From contig DATIHR010000019.1 in the NCBI GenBank assembly GCA_035480575.1, forward strand, positions 1 to 17,949: DNA of 17,949 nt, read 5' to 3'. The translations under genes were made by a program, and so were the position numbers. This DNA is from PMNU01 sp035480575. GTDB lineage: Bacteria; Patescibacteriota; Saccharimonadia; Saccharimonadales; UBA4665. Under the pieces are notes generated by a model. The model saw only the letters and a list, made by a program, of their open reading frames with translations, searched no databases and was not told the origin of the DNA. Within the stretch, counting starts at the first letter, position 1. Every line of letters begins with the position of its first letter. Positions 1 through 6,914 of this stretch are shown here, piece by piece.

Positions 1-936
1 TACGAGATTAGCCTAAAAGACGCCCAGGTTATGCAAAAGAACGCTAAGCTGGGTGATTTAGTGGAAGTGCACGAAAAAGTCAACGATTTTGGCCGCGTTG
101 CAGCACAAACTGCCAAGCAGGTTATTTTACAACGCTTGCGTGAAGCCGAACGCGAGATTGTTATGACCGAGTACGAAGACAAAATTGGCACGGTTATTAA
201 CGCTCTAGTTGCACGAGTAGAAGGCAACATCGTGCGTGTCGACCTTGGCAAGGCGCAAGGCATTATGCCCAGGAGCGAGCAAATTCAGGGCGAGCGCTAT
301 TATCCTGGCCAGCGTTTAAAGGTGTACCTGAAGGACGTTGAACGCGGCTTGCGTGGCCCGCAGCTAGTTGTATCTCGCGGTAGTACGCAATTCATCGAAT
401 GGCTCTTTAAAGCCGAAGTACCAGAAATGGAAAGTGGTGCTGTTGAAATTAAGGGCATGGCCCGCGAGGCGGGTGTACGCACTAAGCTCGCTGTGCACAG
501 CACCGTACCTGGTGTTGACCCCGTAGGCACCTTTGTAGGTGGCCACGGTACTCGTGTGAACGCGGTCATGAGCGAAGTTGGCGAACAAGAAAAGATCGAC
601 ATTATTGTCTGGAAGGAAGAGGCTAAGGCGTACATTAGTGAAGCGCTTAGCCCGACTAAAGTAAGCCGGGTAGATATTGACGAGGCGAATAAGAAGGCCA
701 AAGTAATTGTGCCTGAAGATCAGCTGAGTATTGCCATTGGCCGCGGCGGTCAGAATGTGCGGCTTGCCAGCAAGCTGACTGGTTACGAACTCGATATTGA
801 AGCCGAAAAGGCCGGTGCAGCGCCTGTTGTCGAGGCTAAGCCAGTGGCTAACGGCAAAGCCGCAACACCAAAGCTTAAGAAGAAGAGCGAGTTGGAAAGC
901 AGCTTGCTGGAAGCAATCGAAGAACACGGCGAGTAA
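1..936 (+). CDS. nusA: Transcription termination/antitermination factor NusA (5' partial)
   Basis: NusA binds RNA polymerase and nascent RNA and modulates pausing, termination and antitermination. The reading frame is open from base 1, so the start codon and the first part of the N-terminal RNAP-binding domain lie outside the window. What remains begins with the end of that domain, including the family hallmark FGRVAAQTAKQVI. An S1 domain follows (TVINALVARVEGNIVRVDLG), then two KH domains with GxxG loops: GGHG in VGGHGTRVNAV and GRGG in IGRGGQNVRLAS. The C-terminus is a short Ala/Lys/Glu-rich tail with no acidic AR repeats like those of the E. coli protein. The stop codon TAA shares its last A with the ATG of the next gene, so the two are probably co-transcribed and translationally coupled. 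Confidence 0.97.
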   Translation, partial: YEISLKDAQVMQKNAKLGDLVEVHEKVNDFGRVAAQTAKQVILQRLREAEREIVMTEYEDKIGTVINALVARVEGNIVRVDLGKAQGIMPRSEQIQGERYYPGQRLKVYLKDVERGLRGPQLVVSRGSTQFIEWLFKAEVPEMESGAVEIKGMAREAGVRTKLAVHSTVPGVDPVGTFVGGHGTRVNAVMSEVGEQEKIDIIVWKEEAKAYISEALSPTKVSRVDIDEANKKAKVIVPEDQLSIAIGRGGQNVRLASKLTGYELDIEAEKAGAAPVVEAKPVANGKAATPKLKKKSELESSLLEAIEEHGE

Positions 937-1466
937 TGCATTACGAAGCATTTCGCGCGAAGGTTGAAGGCGAACTCTTTACTCTTCGCCGCAGAGATGC
1001 TGCGCATGGCATACACGTGTTGCGGGCCATCGGCAAAGTGCCTGAGCACGCCAATATACAAGCAACCATCATGTGGTGGAGGCCAGTGGTGCAGCTGGCT
1101 GCCCCATTTGTAGCGGTAGCGTCAAGTCATTCGGATGCTGTGCGCACGCGCCCCTATGACGTCTATGTAGGCAATAGTGACCCAGATGGCGCCGACGTTT
1201 GGGTACGGCATGGGGCTAGGCATCGCGCTTTGGTCGCTGAAACTACACGCGAAGAACACGCACGATTACTACACGTCCAGGCGGAATTTCCGGGGTACGT
1301 AGCTCTTGCTGGGCTGCGTCAAAGTCTAGGTATCGATCGTATTAGCTATATAGAAGGCACGCCAAATACGCTTGAAGTTAATGGCACTCCCACTATGTCC
1401 GGAGAGATGTGCAGGGTGCATGAAAGTTTGAATTTAGCACTCTTGACCAGCAGTCAAGGGCGCTAG
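936..1466 (+). CDS. Unrecognised 176-residue protein overlapping nusA
   Basis: I do not recognise this protein. Its ATG overlaps the nusA stop (TAATG), which argues for translational coupling and for a real gene at this start; there is only a weak SD-like GCGAG upstream. The product is soluble-looking, rich in His and Arg, with no convincing signal peptide, membrane helix or known catalytic motif. Residues around 44-65 (MWWRPVVQLAAPFVAVA) are hydrophobic but too broken by polar residues for a confident membrane call. The last codons contain TTAGCACTC, identical to a CIRCE half-site. The stop codon TAG (1464-1466) lies inside the left arm of the 156-base palindrome, so the present C-terminus may have been set by whatever created that palindrome. 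Its position between nusA and clpC does not suggest a function. Confidence 0.75.
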   Translation: MHYEAFRAKVEGELFTLRRRDAAHGIHVLRAIGKVPEHANIQATIMWWRPVVQLAAPFVAVASSHSDAVRTRPYDVYVGNSDPDGADVWVRHGARHRALVAETTREEHARLLHVQAEFPGYVALAGLRQSLGIDRISYIEGTPNTLEVNGTPTMSGEMCRVHESLNLALLTSSQGR

Positions 1467-1617
1467 ATATCTCTCGCTGCGCCACCTGCCGCCCGGCTAT
1501 CTCGCCAGTTTTTTCTCCAGTACTCCCTCGTCGTACCTATAGGTACGACTCCTTCCGTGCTTCGTAAAAACTACCAAGCTAGCCGTACTGCAGAAGCCGA
1601 ATCGAGAGATATCTAGC
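1462..1617. repeat. 156-base symmetric imperfect palindrome upstream of clpC
   Basis: The 78 bases of 1462-1539 and the reverse complement of 1540-1617 align without any gap and match at 51 of 78 positions by hand count. The ends are perfect 15-base arms (GCTAGATATCTCTCG at 1462-1476, its complement at 1603-1617). The centre is a perfect 20-base palindrome at 1530-1549 (GTCGTACCTA/TAGGTACGAC). Between them are matched blocks such as CGGCTA and AGTTTTT, plus a wholly unmatched 14-base stretch next to the centre. It starts in the last codons of the upstream gene and ends inside the CIRCE operator. Candidates are a MITE-like or other palindromic insertion, or a strong RNA/cruciform structure acting as a terminator. 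No transposase or open frame is present. Confidence 0.8.
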
Positions 1618-1639
1618 ACTCTTGACTGCTGAGTGCTAA
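1613..1639. promoter_or_regulatory. CIRCE operator (HrcA-binding site) of clpC
   Basis: The sequence is CTAGCACTC, nine bases, then GAGTGCTAA. It matches the CIRCE consensus TTAGCACTC-N9-GAGTGCTAA at 17 of 18 positions; only the first T is C. CIRCE is the operator of the heat-shock repressor HrcA, which is not in this window. The nine-base spacer contains the clpC -35 box, so HrcA bound here would block RNA polymerase directly. A possible GTG start at 1633 lies inside the right half of the operator and is not the real clpC start. Confidence 0.93.
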
Positions 1640-1650
1640 CTCGTTATTAT
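1622..1650 (+). promoter_or_regulatory. clpC promoter (TTGACT-N17-TATTAT)
   Basis: The -35 box TTGACT is at 1622-1627, the spacer is exactly 17 bases, and the -10 box TATTAT is at 1645-1650. This is close to the housekeeping sigma consensus. The ATG at 1657 starts six bases after the -10 box, where transcription itself should begin, so the message is predicted to be leaderless. No Shine-Dalgarno sequence precedes the ATG. The promoter overlaps CIRCE. Confidence 0.88.
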
Positions 1651-1656
1651 TATTCT

Positions 1657-4149
1657 ATGACTCCAAATAGCGCAGATTTCCAAGATTTTTTGAACCACCT
1701 TACTAACAATGCTTTAGAAAGCCTAAAGCATGCCGATGCCATTGCGCGCAGCTTTGGCAGCGCATACGTTGGCACCGAGCACTTGTTGCTTGGCATTTTG
1801 GCTCAGGAAACCTCTATGGGCGCCAAGATATTAGAGGGCGCAGGCGTAACATTGGATCGTGCCCGTATCGCGCTTAACCTGACACCCAAAACATTGGTTG
1901 TACACGCTGGTGCCAAGGGTCTCAGCGAGACCGCCAAGCTGACACTTAAAATGGCCTACGATACGGCCCAAGAATACAACCAAGAATTTTGTGGTACAGA
2001 GCACATTCTGGAAGCATTACTGAGCCAAAAGAACGCGCGTGCGACCTCACTGCTGCGCACTATGAACGTCGATGTTGACTCCCTGGTAGGCGAGCTCGAG
2101 CAATTCTTGAGCCGCCAACAATACGAAGACGAAGATAGCGTAAACGCCAGTGATGTTCGACCGCGGAGCGGCGGGCGCAACAAAGGCCGCAAGACTGCCC
2201 TCGATTTTTTTGGTACCGACATGACGGCAGAGGCTCGCAGTGGCAAATTAGACCCGGTTGTCGGCCGCGAAGCGCAAATTCGCCGCGTCATTACTATCCT
2301 GAACCGCCGTACTAAAAATAATCCGGTCCTTATTGGCGAGCCAGGCGTTGGCAAGACAGCTATTGTAGAGGGCTTGGCACAGCGTATCGTTGCAGAAGAC
2401 GTACCAGACAGCCTGCTGGATAAGCGGATTGTAATGCTAGACCTAGCTGGCATGATTGCCGGCACCAAATATCGTGGCGAATTCGAAGAGCGCCTTAAGA
2501 AGGTAATGGCCGAGCTGGCTGGCGACAACAAGACAATTGTATTCATAGACGAGCTACACCTTATCGTTGGAGCTGGCGCTGCCGAAGGCGCCATGGACGC
2601 TGGTAATATTTTGAAGCCAGTGCTGGCCCGTGGCAAAATTCAACTTATTGGCGCAACAACCACTGCTGAGTACACTAAGCACATCGAAAAAGACGCCGCT
2701 CTAGAGCGCCGATTCCAGCCGGTGCAGGTGCCAGAAACTACACTGCCAGAAACGCTGGCTATTTTGAAAGGTCTCCGCAAGCACTATGAAGCGTTCCATG
2801 GTGTTTCTGTAGACGATGACGTATTAGACGACATTGTCGGCCTAAGCGCACGGTATATTAACGATCGGTACATGCCCGATAAAGCCATTGACCTGCTTGA
2901 TGAAACCGCTGCACACCTGCGGGTTAGCAAAGGCAAGACTTCGCCCGAAGTACGCCGCCTGCAAAAAGAGCTTAAGCTTGTGAGCACTCGTATAGATGAC
3001 GCTGTGGACAACGAGGACTACCAGAAGGCAGCCGAATACAAGACCCGCGCCTCCCAAATTAACGAAGAGCTTGCTAAACATCAGGCGAGTGATAAGGACG
3101 TTAAGCGTATTGTGCTTAAGAATGATGATGTCGCCGAAGTAGTGGCTCGCATGACCGGGGTACCGGTTAAGAAGGTTATTCGTAGCGAGGCCAAGTACTT
3201 GTTGAACCTGGAAAAAAACATTGGCAAGCATATTATCGGCCAGAGCGAGGCTGTCGAGGCGGTCGCCCGTGCGGTGCGCCGCAGCCGGTCCGGTATTGGG
3301 TCCGACAAACGGCCTATTGGCTCGTTTATCTTCCTTGGCCCGACGGGCGTTGGTAAGACCGAGCTGGCCCGGGTGCTGGCCCGCGAATTTTTTGGCTCCG
3401 ACGAAGCACTGGTAAAAATAGATATGAGCGAGTTCAGAGAGCATCATAACGTATCCCGGCTCGTTGGTGCTCCCGCCGGCTATGTCGGCTACGATGACGG
3501 TGGCCAGCTAACCGATAAAATTCGCCGCCGCCCATATAGCTTGGTACTGTTTGACGAGATCGAGAAGGCGCACCCTGATAGTTTCAATATGCTATTACAA
3601 ATTTTGGAAGATGGTAGCCTTACTGACGCTAAGGGTCGCAAGATTGACTTTACGAATACCATTGTCATCATGACCTCTAACATCGGCGCCGAAAAGTTAC
3701 AAAAAGAAGCCTCGCTTGGCTTCCATGCCGACCGCCAAAGCGACCTTGATGACCTAGAGGCGCTCCATAACGCGAACAAGGATAAAGTGCTCGACGAGCT
3801 TAAGAAAACCATGCGCCCAGAGTTCCTAAATCGTATCGATAAAGTGGTCGTGTTCCATGCGCTCACCAAGAAAGATATCTTCAAGATTATCGATCTACAA
3901 ATCGAAGAATTCGCACAACGCTTGCGCAAGCATGGTCTGGGTATTAAGCTAACGACTGCAGCCAAACAGTACATGCTCGATAAGGGGTACGATGCCAAGA
4001 ATGGCGTTCGCCCTATGCGCCGGTTACTGCAAGATACCGTAGAAGACCATATTGCCGAAGCGTTATTGGCCGAAACATACCACAAGGGTGATATCGTAAG
4101 CGTCAGTGTCAAAGACGGCAATCTGACGTATTCCACCATAACCGAATAA
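1657..4149 (+). CDS. clpC: AAA+ chaperone/protease ATPase ClpC
   Basis: ClpC (HSP100) unfolds proteins and feeds them to the ClpP peptidase. The 830-residue product has a Clp N domain with two repeats (about 1-150), AAA-1 with Walker A GEPGVGKT (227-234) and Walker B IVFIDELH (294-301), a middle segment with a UVR-like helical region (about 435-470), and AAA-2 with Walker A GPTGVGKT (561-568) and VLFDEIEK. It ends with a ClpB-D2-small domain. An LGF tripeptide in the AAA-2 insertion (EASLGFHAD) matches the usual ClpP-docking loop. I chose ATG 1657 over the in-frame GTG 1633 because 1633 lies in the operator and upstream of the -10 box, and the Clp N domain starts at the ATG. Control is inferred to be by HrcA through CIRCE, not CtsR; no ctsR, mcsA or mcsB is adjacent. 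Confidence 0.97.
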   Translation: MTPNSADFQDFLNHLTNNALESLKHADAIARSFGSAYVGTEHLLLGILAQETSMGAKILEGAGVTLDRARIALNLTPKTLVVHAGAKGLSETAKLTLKMAYDTAQEYNQEFCGTEHILEALLSQKNARATSLLRTMNVDVDSLVGELEQFLSRQQYEDEDSVNASDVRPRSGGRNKGRKTALDFFGTDMTAEARSGKLDPVVGREAQIRRVITILNRRTKNNPVLIGEPGVGKTAIVEGLAQRIVAEDVPDSLLDKRIVMLDLAGMIAGTKYRGEFEERLKKVMAELAGDNKTIVFIDELHLIVGAGAAEGAMDAGNILKPVLARGKIQLIGATTTAEYTKHIEKDAALERRFQPVQVPETTLPETLAILKGLRKHYEAFHGVSVDDDVLDDIVGLSARYINDRYMPDKAIDLLDETAAHLRVSKGKTSPEVRRLQKELKLVSTRIDDAVDNEDYQKAAEYKTRASQINEELAKHQASDKDVKRIVLKNDDVAEVVARMTGVPVKKVIRSEAKYLLNLEKNIGKHIIGQSEAVEAVARAVRRSRSGIGSDKRPIGSFIFLGPTGVGKTELARVLAREFFGSDEALVKIDMSEFREHHNVSRLVGAPAGYVGYDDGGQLTDKIRRRPYSLVLFDEIEKAHPDSFNMLLQILEDGSLTDAKGRKIDFTNTIVIMTSNIGAEKLQKEASLGFHADRQSDLDDLEALHNANKDKVLDELKKTMRPEFLNRIDKVVVFHALTKKDIFKIIDLQIEEFAQRLRKHGLGIKLTTAAKQYMLDKGYDAKNGVRPMRRLLQDTVEDHIAEALLAETYHKGDIVSVSVKDGNLTYSTITE

Positions 4150-4153
4150 TCGG

Positions 4154-4159
4154 TACTAT
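4154..4159 (+). promoter_or_regulatory. Possible -10 box (TACTAT) of the metalloprotease gene
   Basis: TACTAT ends six bases before the ATG at 4166, the same geometry as clpC, which would give a leaderless message. No good -35 box or TG extension is visible, so read-through from clpC (16 bases upstream) is equally possible. Confidence 0.4.
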
Positions 4160-4165
4160 ATAGCT

Positions 4166-5137
4166 ATGAGCTTTATGCGTCGTATAACGCCGCCTCTGGT
4201 GTTCGTTACACTACTTGCGGCTGGTGGCCTGCTCTTTTTGCAACGAGAGCGGCTCTTGGATACCATTGCGTTGCGTGGCTATCAGCCAAGCGCGGATGTT
4301 CAAGCGCTCGCCAAGGCTACAACCATGACCCCACTTGCAGACCGTTTGTTTTATGTAAACCATCCGGTGCTAGCGGCTCGCGACTTGTTCAATCAATACT
4401 GTACAGACGACACCGATCAAGTGGCGACGCTGGGTTGTTATAAGGGCGATCGCAACGGTATTTATGTGTACGATGTCAGCGACGCTCGCCTGAATGGCGT
4501 AAAAGAGGTAACGGCCGCACACGAAATGTTGCACCAGGCGTACGACCGCCTGGGGCATACCGAAAAACAACACATAAATAGTCTGCTGCAAGCCTATTAC
4601 GCCCAGATGACCGACCAGACGATTCGTGACCAAATAGAAAGCTACAAAAAAAGCGAACCTGGCCAGCTGGTAAACGAAATGCATTCCATATTCGCAACAC
4701 AGGTACGCGATTTGCCACCCGAACTTGAAACGTATTACGCGCGCTATTTTAGCGATCGTTTGGCAATTGTGGCATTCTACGAACAATATCAGGCCGAGTT
4801 CAATAATCGCCGCAAGCAAATTGCTGATTATGACACCCAGCTAAATAGCCTTAAGAAGCAAATAGACGAGCACAAGGCCAGCCTGAAATCGCGTGAAACG
4901 CAACTGGCGGCCCAGCGAACGCAGCTAGACGAGTATTTGGACCACGACATGATAGCCGAATATAACGCTGCTGTGCCCGGCTTTAATACGCAGGTGAATG
5001 CATACCGTTCAGAAGTCAGTGAAACGAATGCTGTTATTAATCGATTCAACACTATCCTGGACGCGCGCAATGCGATAGCCATTCAGGAAGAAGAGCTACA
5101 AAAAGCCCTAGACAGCCAAATCCAAACTGCCCCCTAA
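4166..5137 (+). CDS. Membrane-anchored HExxH metalloprotease-like protein with coiled-coil tail
   Basis: The 323-residue protein has an N-terminal membrane segment (about 9-25) after a short Arg-containing start, giving a single-pass anchor with the bulk outside the membrane. Residues 119-123 read HEMLH, the zincin HExxH signature (His119, Glu120, His123), in the context TAAHEMLHQAYDRL. Glu171 in NEMHSIF is a plausible third zinc ligand in gluzincin style. Two Cys (79, 91) lie outside the membrane and could pair. From about 203 to 320 the chain is heptad-like and charged, with a probable coiled coil. Substrate and role are unknown. A peptidase acting on envelope proteins or peptidoglycan-associated material is a guess. 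It begins 16 bases after clpC and may share its heat-shock control. The gene is real; the enzymatic activity is inferred from the motif. Confidence 0.85.
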   Translation: MSFMRRITPPLVFVTLLAAGGLLFLQRERLLDTIALRGYQPSADVQALAKATTMTPLADRLFYVNHPVLAARDLFNQYCTDDTDQVATLGCYKGDRNGIYVYDVSDARLNGVKEVTAAHEMLHQAYDRLGHTEKQHINSLLQAYYAQMTDQTIRDQIESYKKSEPGQLVNEMHSIFATQVRDLPPELETYYARYFSDRLAIVAFYEQYQAEFNNRRKQIADYDTQLNSLKKQIDEHKASLKSRETQLAAQRTQLDEYLDHDMIAEYNAAVPGFNTQVNAYRSEVSETNAVINRFNTILDARNAIAIQEEELQKALDSQIQTAP

Positions 5138-5144
5138 CTCTTTG

Positions 5145-5153
5145 TGATAAAAT
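5145..5153 (+). promoter_or_regulatory. Extended -10 (TGaTAAAAT) of the 96-residue gene
   Basis: TG-N-TAAAAT sits just downstream of the metalloprotease stop codon and ends ten bases before the ATG at 5164. The predicted leader is only a few bases and there is no Shine-Dalgarno sequence. No -35 box is evident, as is common with extended -10 promoters. Confidence 0.6.
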
Positions 5154-5163
5154 TACCAGTACT

Positions 5164-5454
5164 ATGACAGATAAACCAGCAACCCTTGATCAAAGGTTAG
5201 ATCGAATAGACGCTCAGCTTGAGCGAATCGCAACTGCTGTCGTCAAAAATTCTGAGCGTACTAACAAAAAAATTGATACTGTCGAAACGAACCTGAGAGT
5301 CCAAATAGATATCTACGCTCGTGCTGTTGATGCATATGCAAAGCAATCAGAGACATACATGCAAGAGATGTTAGCGCTCGGCAATAAAGTAGACCGTTTA
5401 GAAAAACAAATTGAACAAATTGCCGCACATTTGAACATAAAACTTGCTTACTAA
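5164..5454 (+). CDS. Small coiled-coil protein (96 residues)
   Basis: I do not recognise a named family. The 96-residue product is almost entirely predicted helix with heptad spacing of hydrophobics (LDQRLDRIDAQLERIATAV at the start, VDRLEKQIEQIAAHL near the end), so it is probably an oligomeric coiled coil. It has no membrane segment, signal peptide or Cys. It has its own extended -10 and almost no leader. Its stop codon overlaps the purine-rich AAGGA that precedes the radA start region, linking it to radA expression. Such short coiled-coil proteins diverge quickly, so database matches may be limited to close relatives. Confidence 0.78.
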   Translation: MTDKPATLDQRLDRIDAQLERIATAVVKNSERTNKKIDTVETNLRVQIDIYARAVDAYAKQSETYMQEMLALGNKVDRLEKQIEQIAAHLNIKLAY

Positions 5455-5465
5455 GGACCGTCACC

Positions 5466-5480
5466 ATGGAAGCGTACTGA
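5466..5480 (+). promoter_or_regulatory. Four-codon leader reading frame overlapping the radA start
   Basis: ATG GAA GCG TAC TGA encodes MEAY. It is preceded by AAGGA (5453-5457) at eight-base spacing, a good ribosome-binding site. Its TGA shares its A with the radA ATG (TGATG). This fits a translational-coupling leader in which ribosomes load on the strong site, terminate and restart on radA. It could also be chance, since a weaker GGAAG (5468-5472) lies seven bases before the radA ATG and could act directly. Confidence 0.45.
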
Positions 5481-6829
5481 TGGCTAGAGACAAGGTAAGA
5501 TACGTCTGTACTAATTGTGGCGAGGCGAGCTTAAGTTGGGCTGGTAAATGTCCGCAGTGCGGGGCTTGGAATACGCTGCAAGAAGAAGTTGTCGTACAGC
5601 GTGCTGGTAGCGCAGTTGCTGGCACGCCTAGCGGACGAGCACTGCAAGTGTCGCCCATTGGCGGTCTCATTACACGCGACCAACAGCGTATTGTAACGGG
5701 CATAGCCGATGTCGATACGGTACTGGGTGGCGGTATCGTTCGTGGTAGCGTTAACCTTATTGCCGGCCAGCCAGGCATCGGTAAGAGCACACTGCTGTTG
5801 CAGCTAGCAAATACTATCGCTAAAACGCACCGAGTATTGTACGTAAGCGGCGAGGAATCAGGCCACCAGATTGGCCTCCGCGCGAAACGCTTGAGCGCAA
5901 CCACTAAGACGTTACAACTAGCCACGACTAACAGTGCCGATGACATCGCAACAACTATAGAAGGCGGTGCGTACGATTTTGTAATAGTCGACTCCATACA
6001 GACCATTGCGACAAGCCTGGTGGCATCGGCCGCCGGCAGTGTCGGCCAAATTACTAACAGTGCCCATTTGCTTATTAACGCCGCCAAGGGCTCCGGTACG
6101 GCCGTTATGCTTGTTGGCCACGTTACTAAAGAGGGCATGATTGCCGGGCCAAAAGTACTCGAGCATGTGGTAGATGTAGTGCTGCAATTAGAGGGCGACC
6201 GGTACGGTGGTTTTAAAATACTACGAGCCACCAAAAACAGGTTCGGCCCGACAACCGAAGCCGGCATATTCGAAATGGACGATGCGGGGCTTCGCCCGGT
6301 CGATAATCCATCTGCTGCCTTGCTTGCCGAACGGCAGGTGAGTGATGGGTCAATTGTACTGGCGACTATGGAGGGCACGCGACCGCTGCTGGTCGAAGTA
6401 CAGGCATTAGTCAATAAAACCTCATACGGGTACCCAAAGCGGGCCGCTAGCGGTATAGATTTAAATCGCGTTAATTTGCTGGTCGCAATGCTTGAGCGCC
6501 GTACTAAGCTGTCGCTGGCCGAGCAAGACATTTACATAAATATTGTAGGCGGTATTAAAATAACCGAGCCTGCAGCCGATTTAGCGGTGTGTATGGCGAT
6601 TGGCTCGGCGGCCAAGGGTTTGCAGCTAAAAGCGAATGCTGTCGTGTTTGGCGAACTAGGCCTGAGTGGCGAGGTGCGCCACGTGCCGCATATAGAAAAG
6701 CGTATTGCCGAGGCCAAGAAACTAGGCTTTGATGCAGCTATTGGCCCATTGCAACGAGGCGGCAAAAAAACGAGTTTCTTGCACAGTGTGCCCGACATCC
6801 GTAGTGCGCTCAATCAATTTCTCGACTAG
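5480..6829 (+). CDS. radA: DNA repair/recombination protein RadA (Sms)
   Basis: RadA is a RecA-like ATPase that promotes branch migration of recombination intermediates. The 449-residue product has an N-terminal C4 zinc finger (Cys10, 13, 24, 27 in CTNCG and CPQCG), Walker A GQPGIGKS (96-103), Walker B around 167-172 (FVIVDS), the RadA-specific KNRFG motif (252-256) and a C-terminal Lon-protease-like domain that usually lacks protease activity. I chose ATG 5480, not the in-frame ATG 5444, because known RadA proteins start a few residues before the first zinc Cys and because 5444 lies inside the preceding gene. It follows clpC with two genes between and precedes the PIN/TRAM gene, matching the Firmicute clpC-radA-yacL arrangement. 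Length and motifs are normal. Confidence 0.96.
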   Translation: MARDKVRYVCTNCGEASLSWAGKCPQCGAWNTLQEEVVVQRAGSAVAGTPSGRALQVSPIGGLITRDQQRIVTGIADVDTVLGGGIVRGSVNLIAGQPGIGKSTLLLQLANTIAKTHRVLYVSGEESGHQIGLRAKRLSATTKTLQLATTNSADDIATTIEGGAYDFVIVDSIQTIATSLVASAAGSVGQITNSAHLLINAAKGSGTAVMLVGHVTKEGMIAGPKVLEHVVDVVLQLEGDRYGGFKILRATKNRFGPTTEAGIFEMDDAGLRPVDNPSAALLAERQVSDGSIVLATMEGTRPLLVEVQALVNKTSYGYPKRAASGIDLNRVNLLVAMLERRTKLSLAEQDIYINIVGGIKITEPAADLAVCMAIGSAAKGLQLKANAVVFGELGLSGEVRHVPHIEKRIAEAKKLGFDAAIGPLQRGGKKTSFLHSVPDIRSALNQFLD

Positions 6830-6848
6830 CGGATGCGAACCTCTCGTG

Positions 6849-6892
6849 TTTCGGGCTTGCGGATAGCCGCAGTGAGGCGCAGGCCAACGAAA
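6849..6892. repeat. Intergenic stem-loop between radA and the PIN/TRAM gene
   Basis: Bases 6849-6861 (TTTCG then GGCTTGCG) pair with 6878-6892 (CGCAGGCC, two unpaired A, CGAAA). This is a 13-pair stem with one G-T wobble, a two-base bulge and a 16-base loop that can itself form GCGG/CCGC. There is no T-run after it, so it is not a classical intrinsic terminator. It lies immediately upstream of the TATAAT box of the next gene. Confidence 0.6.
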
Positions 6893-6899
6893 GATACTG

Positions 6900-6905
6900 T
6901 ATAAT
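6900..6905 (+). promoter_or_regulatory. -10 box (TATAAT) of the PIN/TRAM gene
   Basis: A perfect TATAAT ends nine bases before the ATG at 6915, predicting a leader of about 0-4 bases and no Shine-Dalgarno sequence. No -35 match is seen; the position falls in the right arm of the preceding stem-loop. Confidence 0.65.
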
Positions 6906-6914
6906 AAAGAATCA

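Noticed and set aside
1633..1656. Upstream GTG start for clpC
   Set aside because: It lies inside the CIRCE right half and upstream of the -10 box, so it would not be on the predicted transcript; the Clp N domain begins at ATG 1657.
5461..6531. 356-codon minus-strand open frame opposite radA
   Set aside because: It is a complement shadow of radA: low-complexity Ser/Thr/Pro-rich translation and no promoter or motif, while radA has all its signatures.
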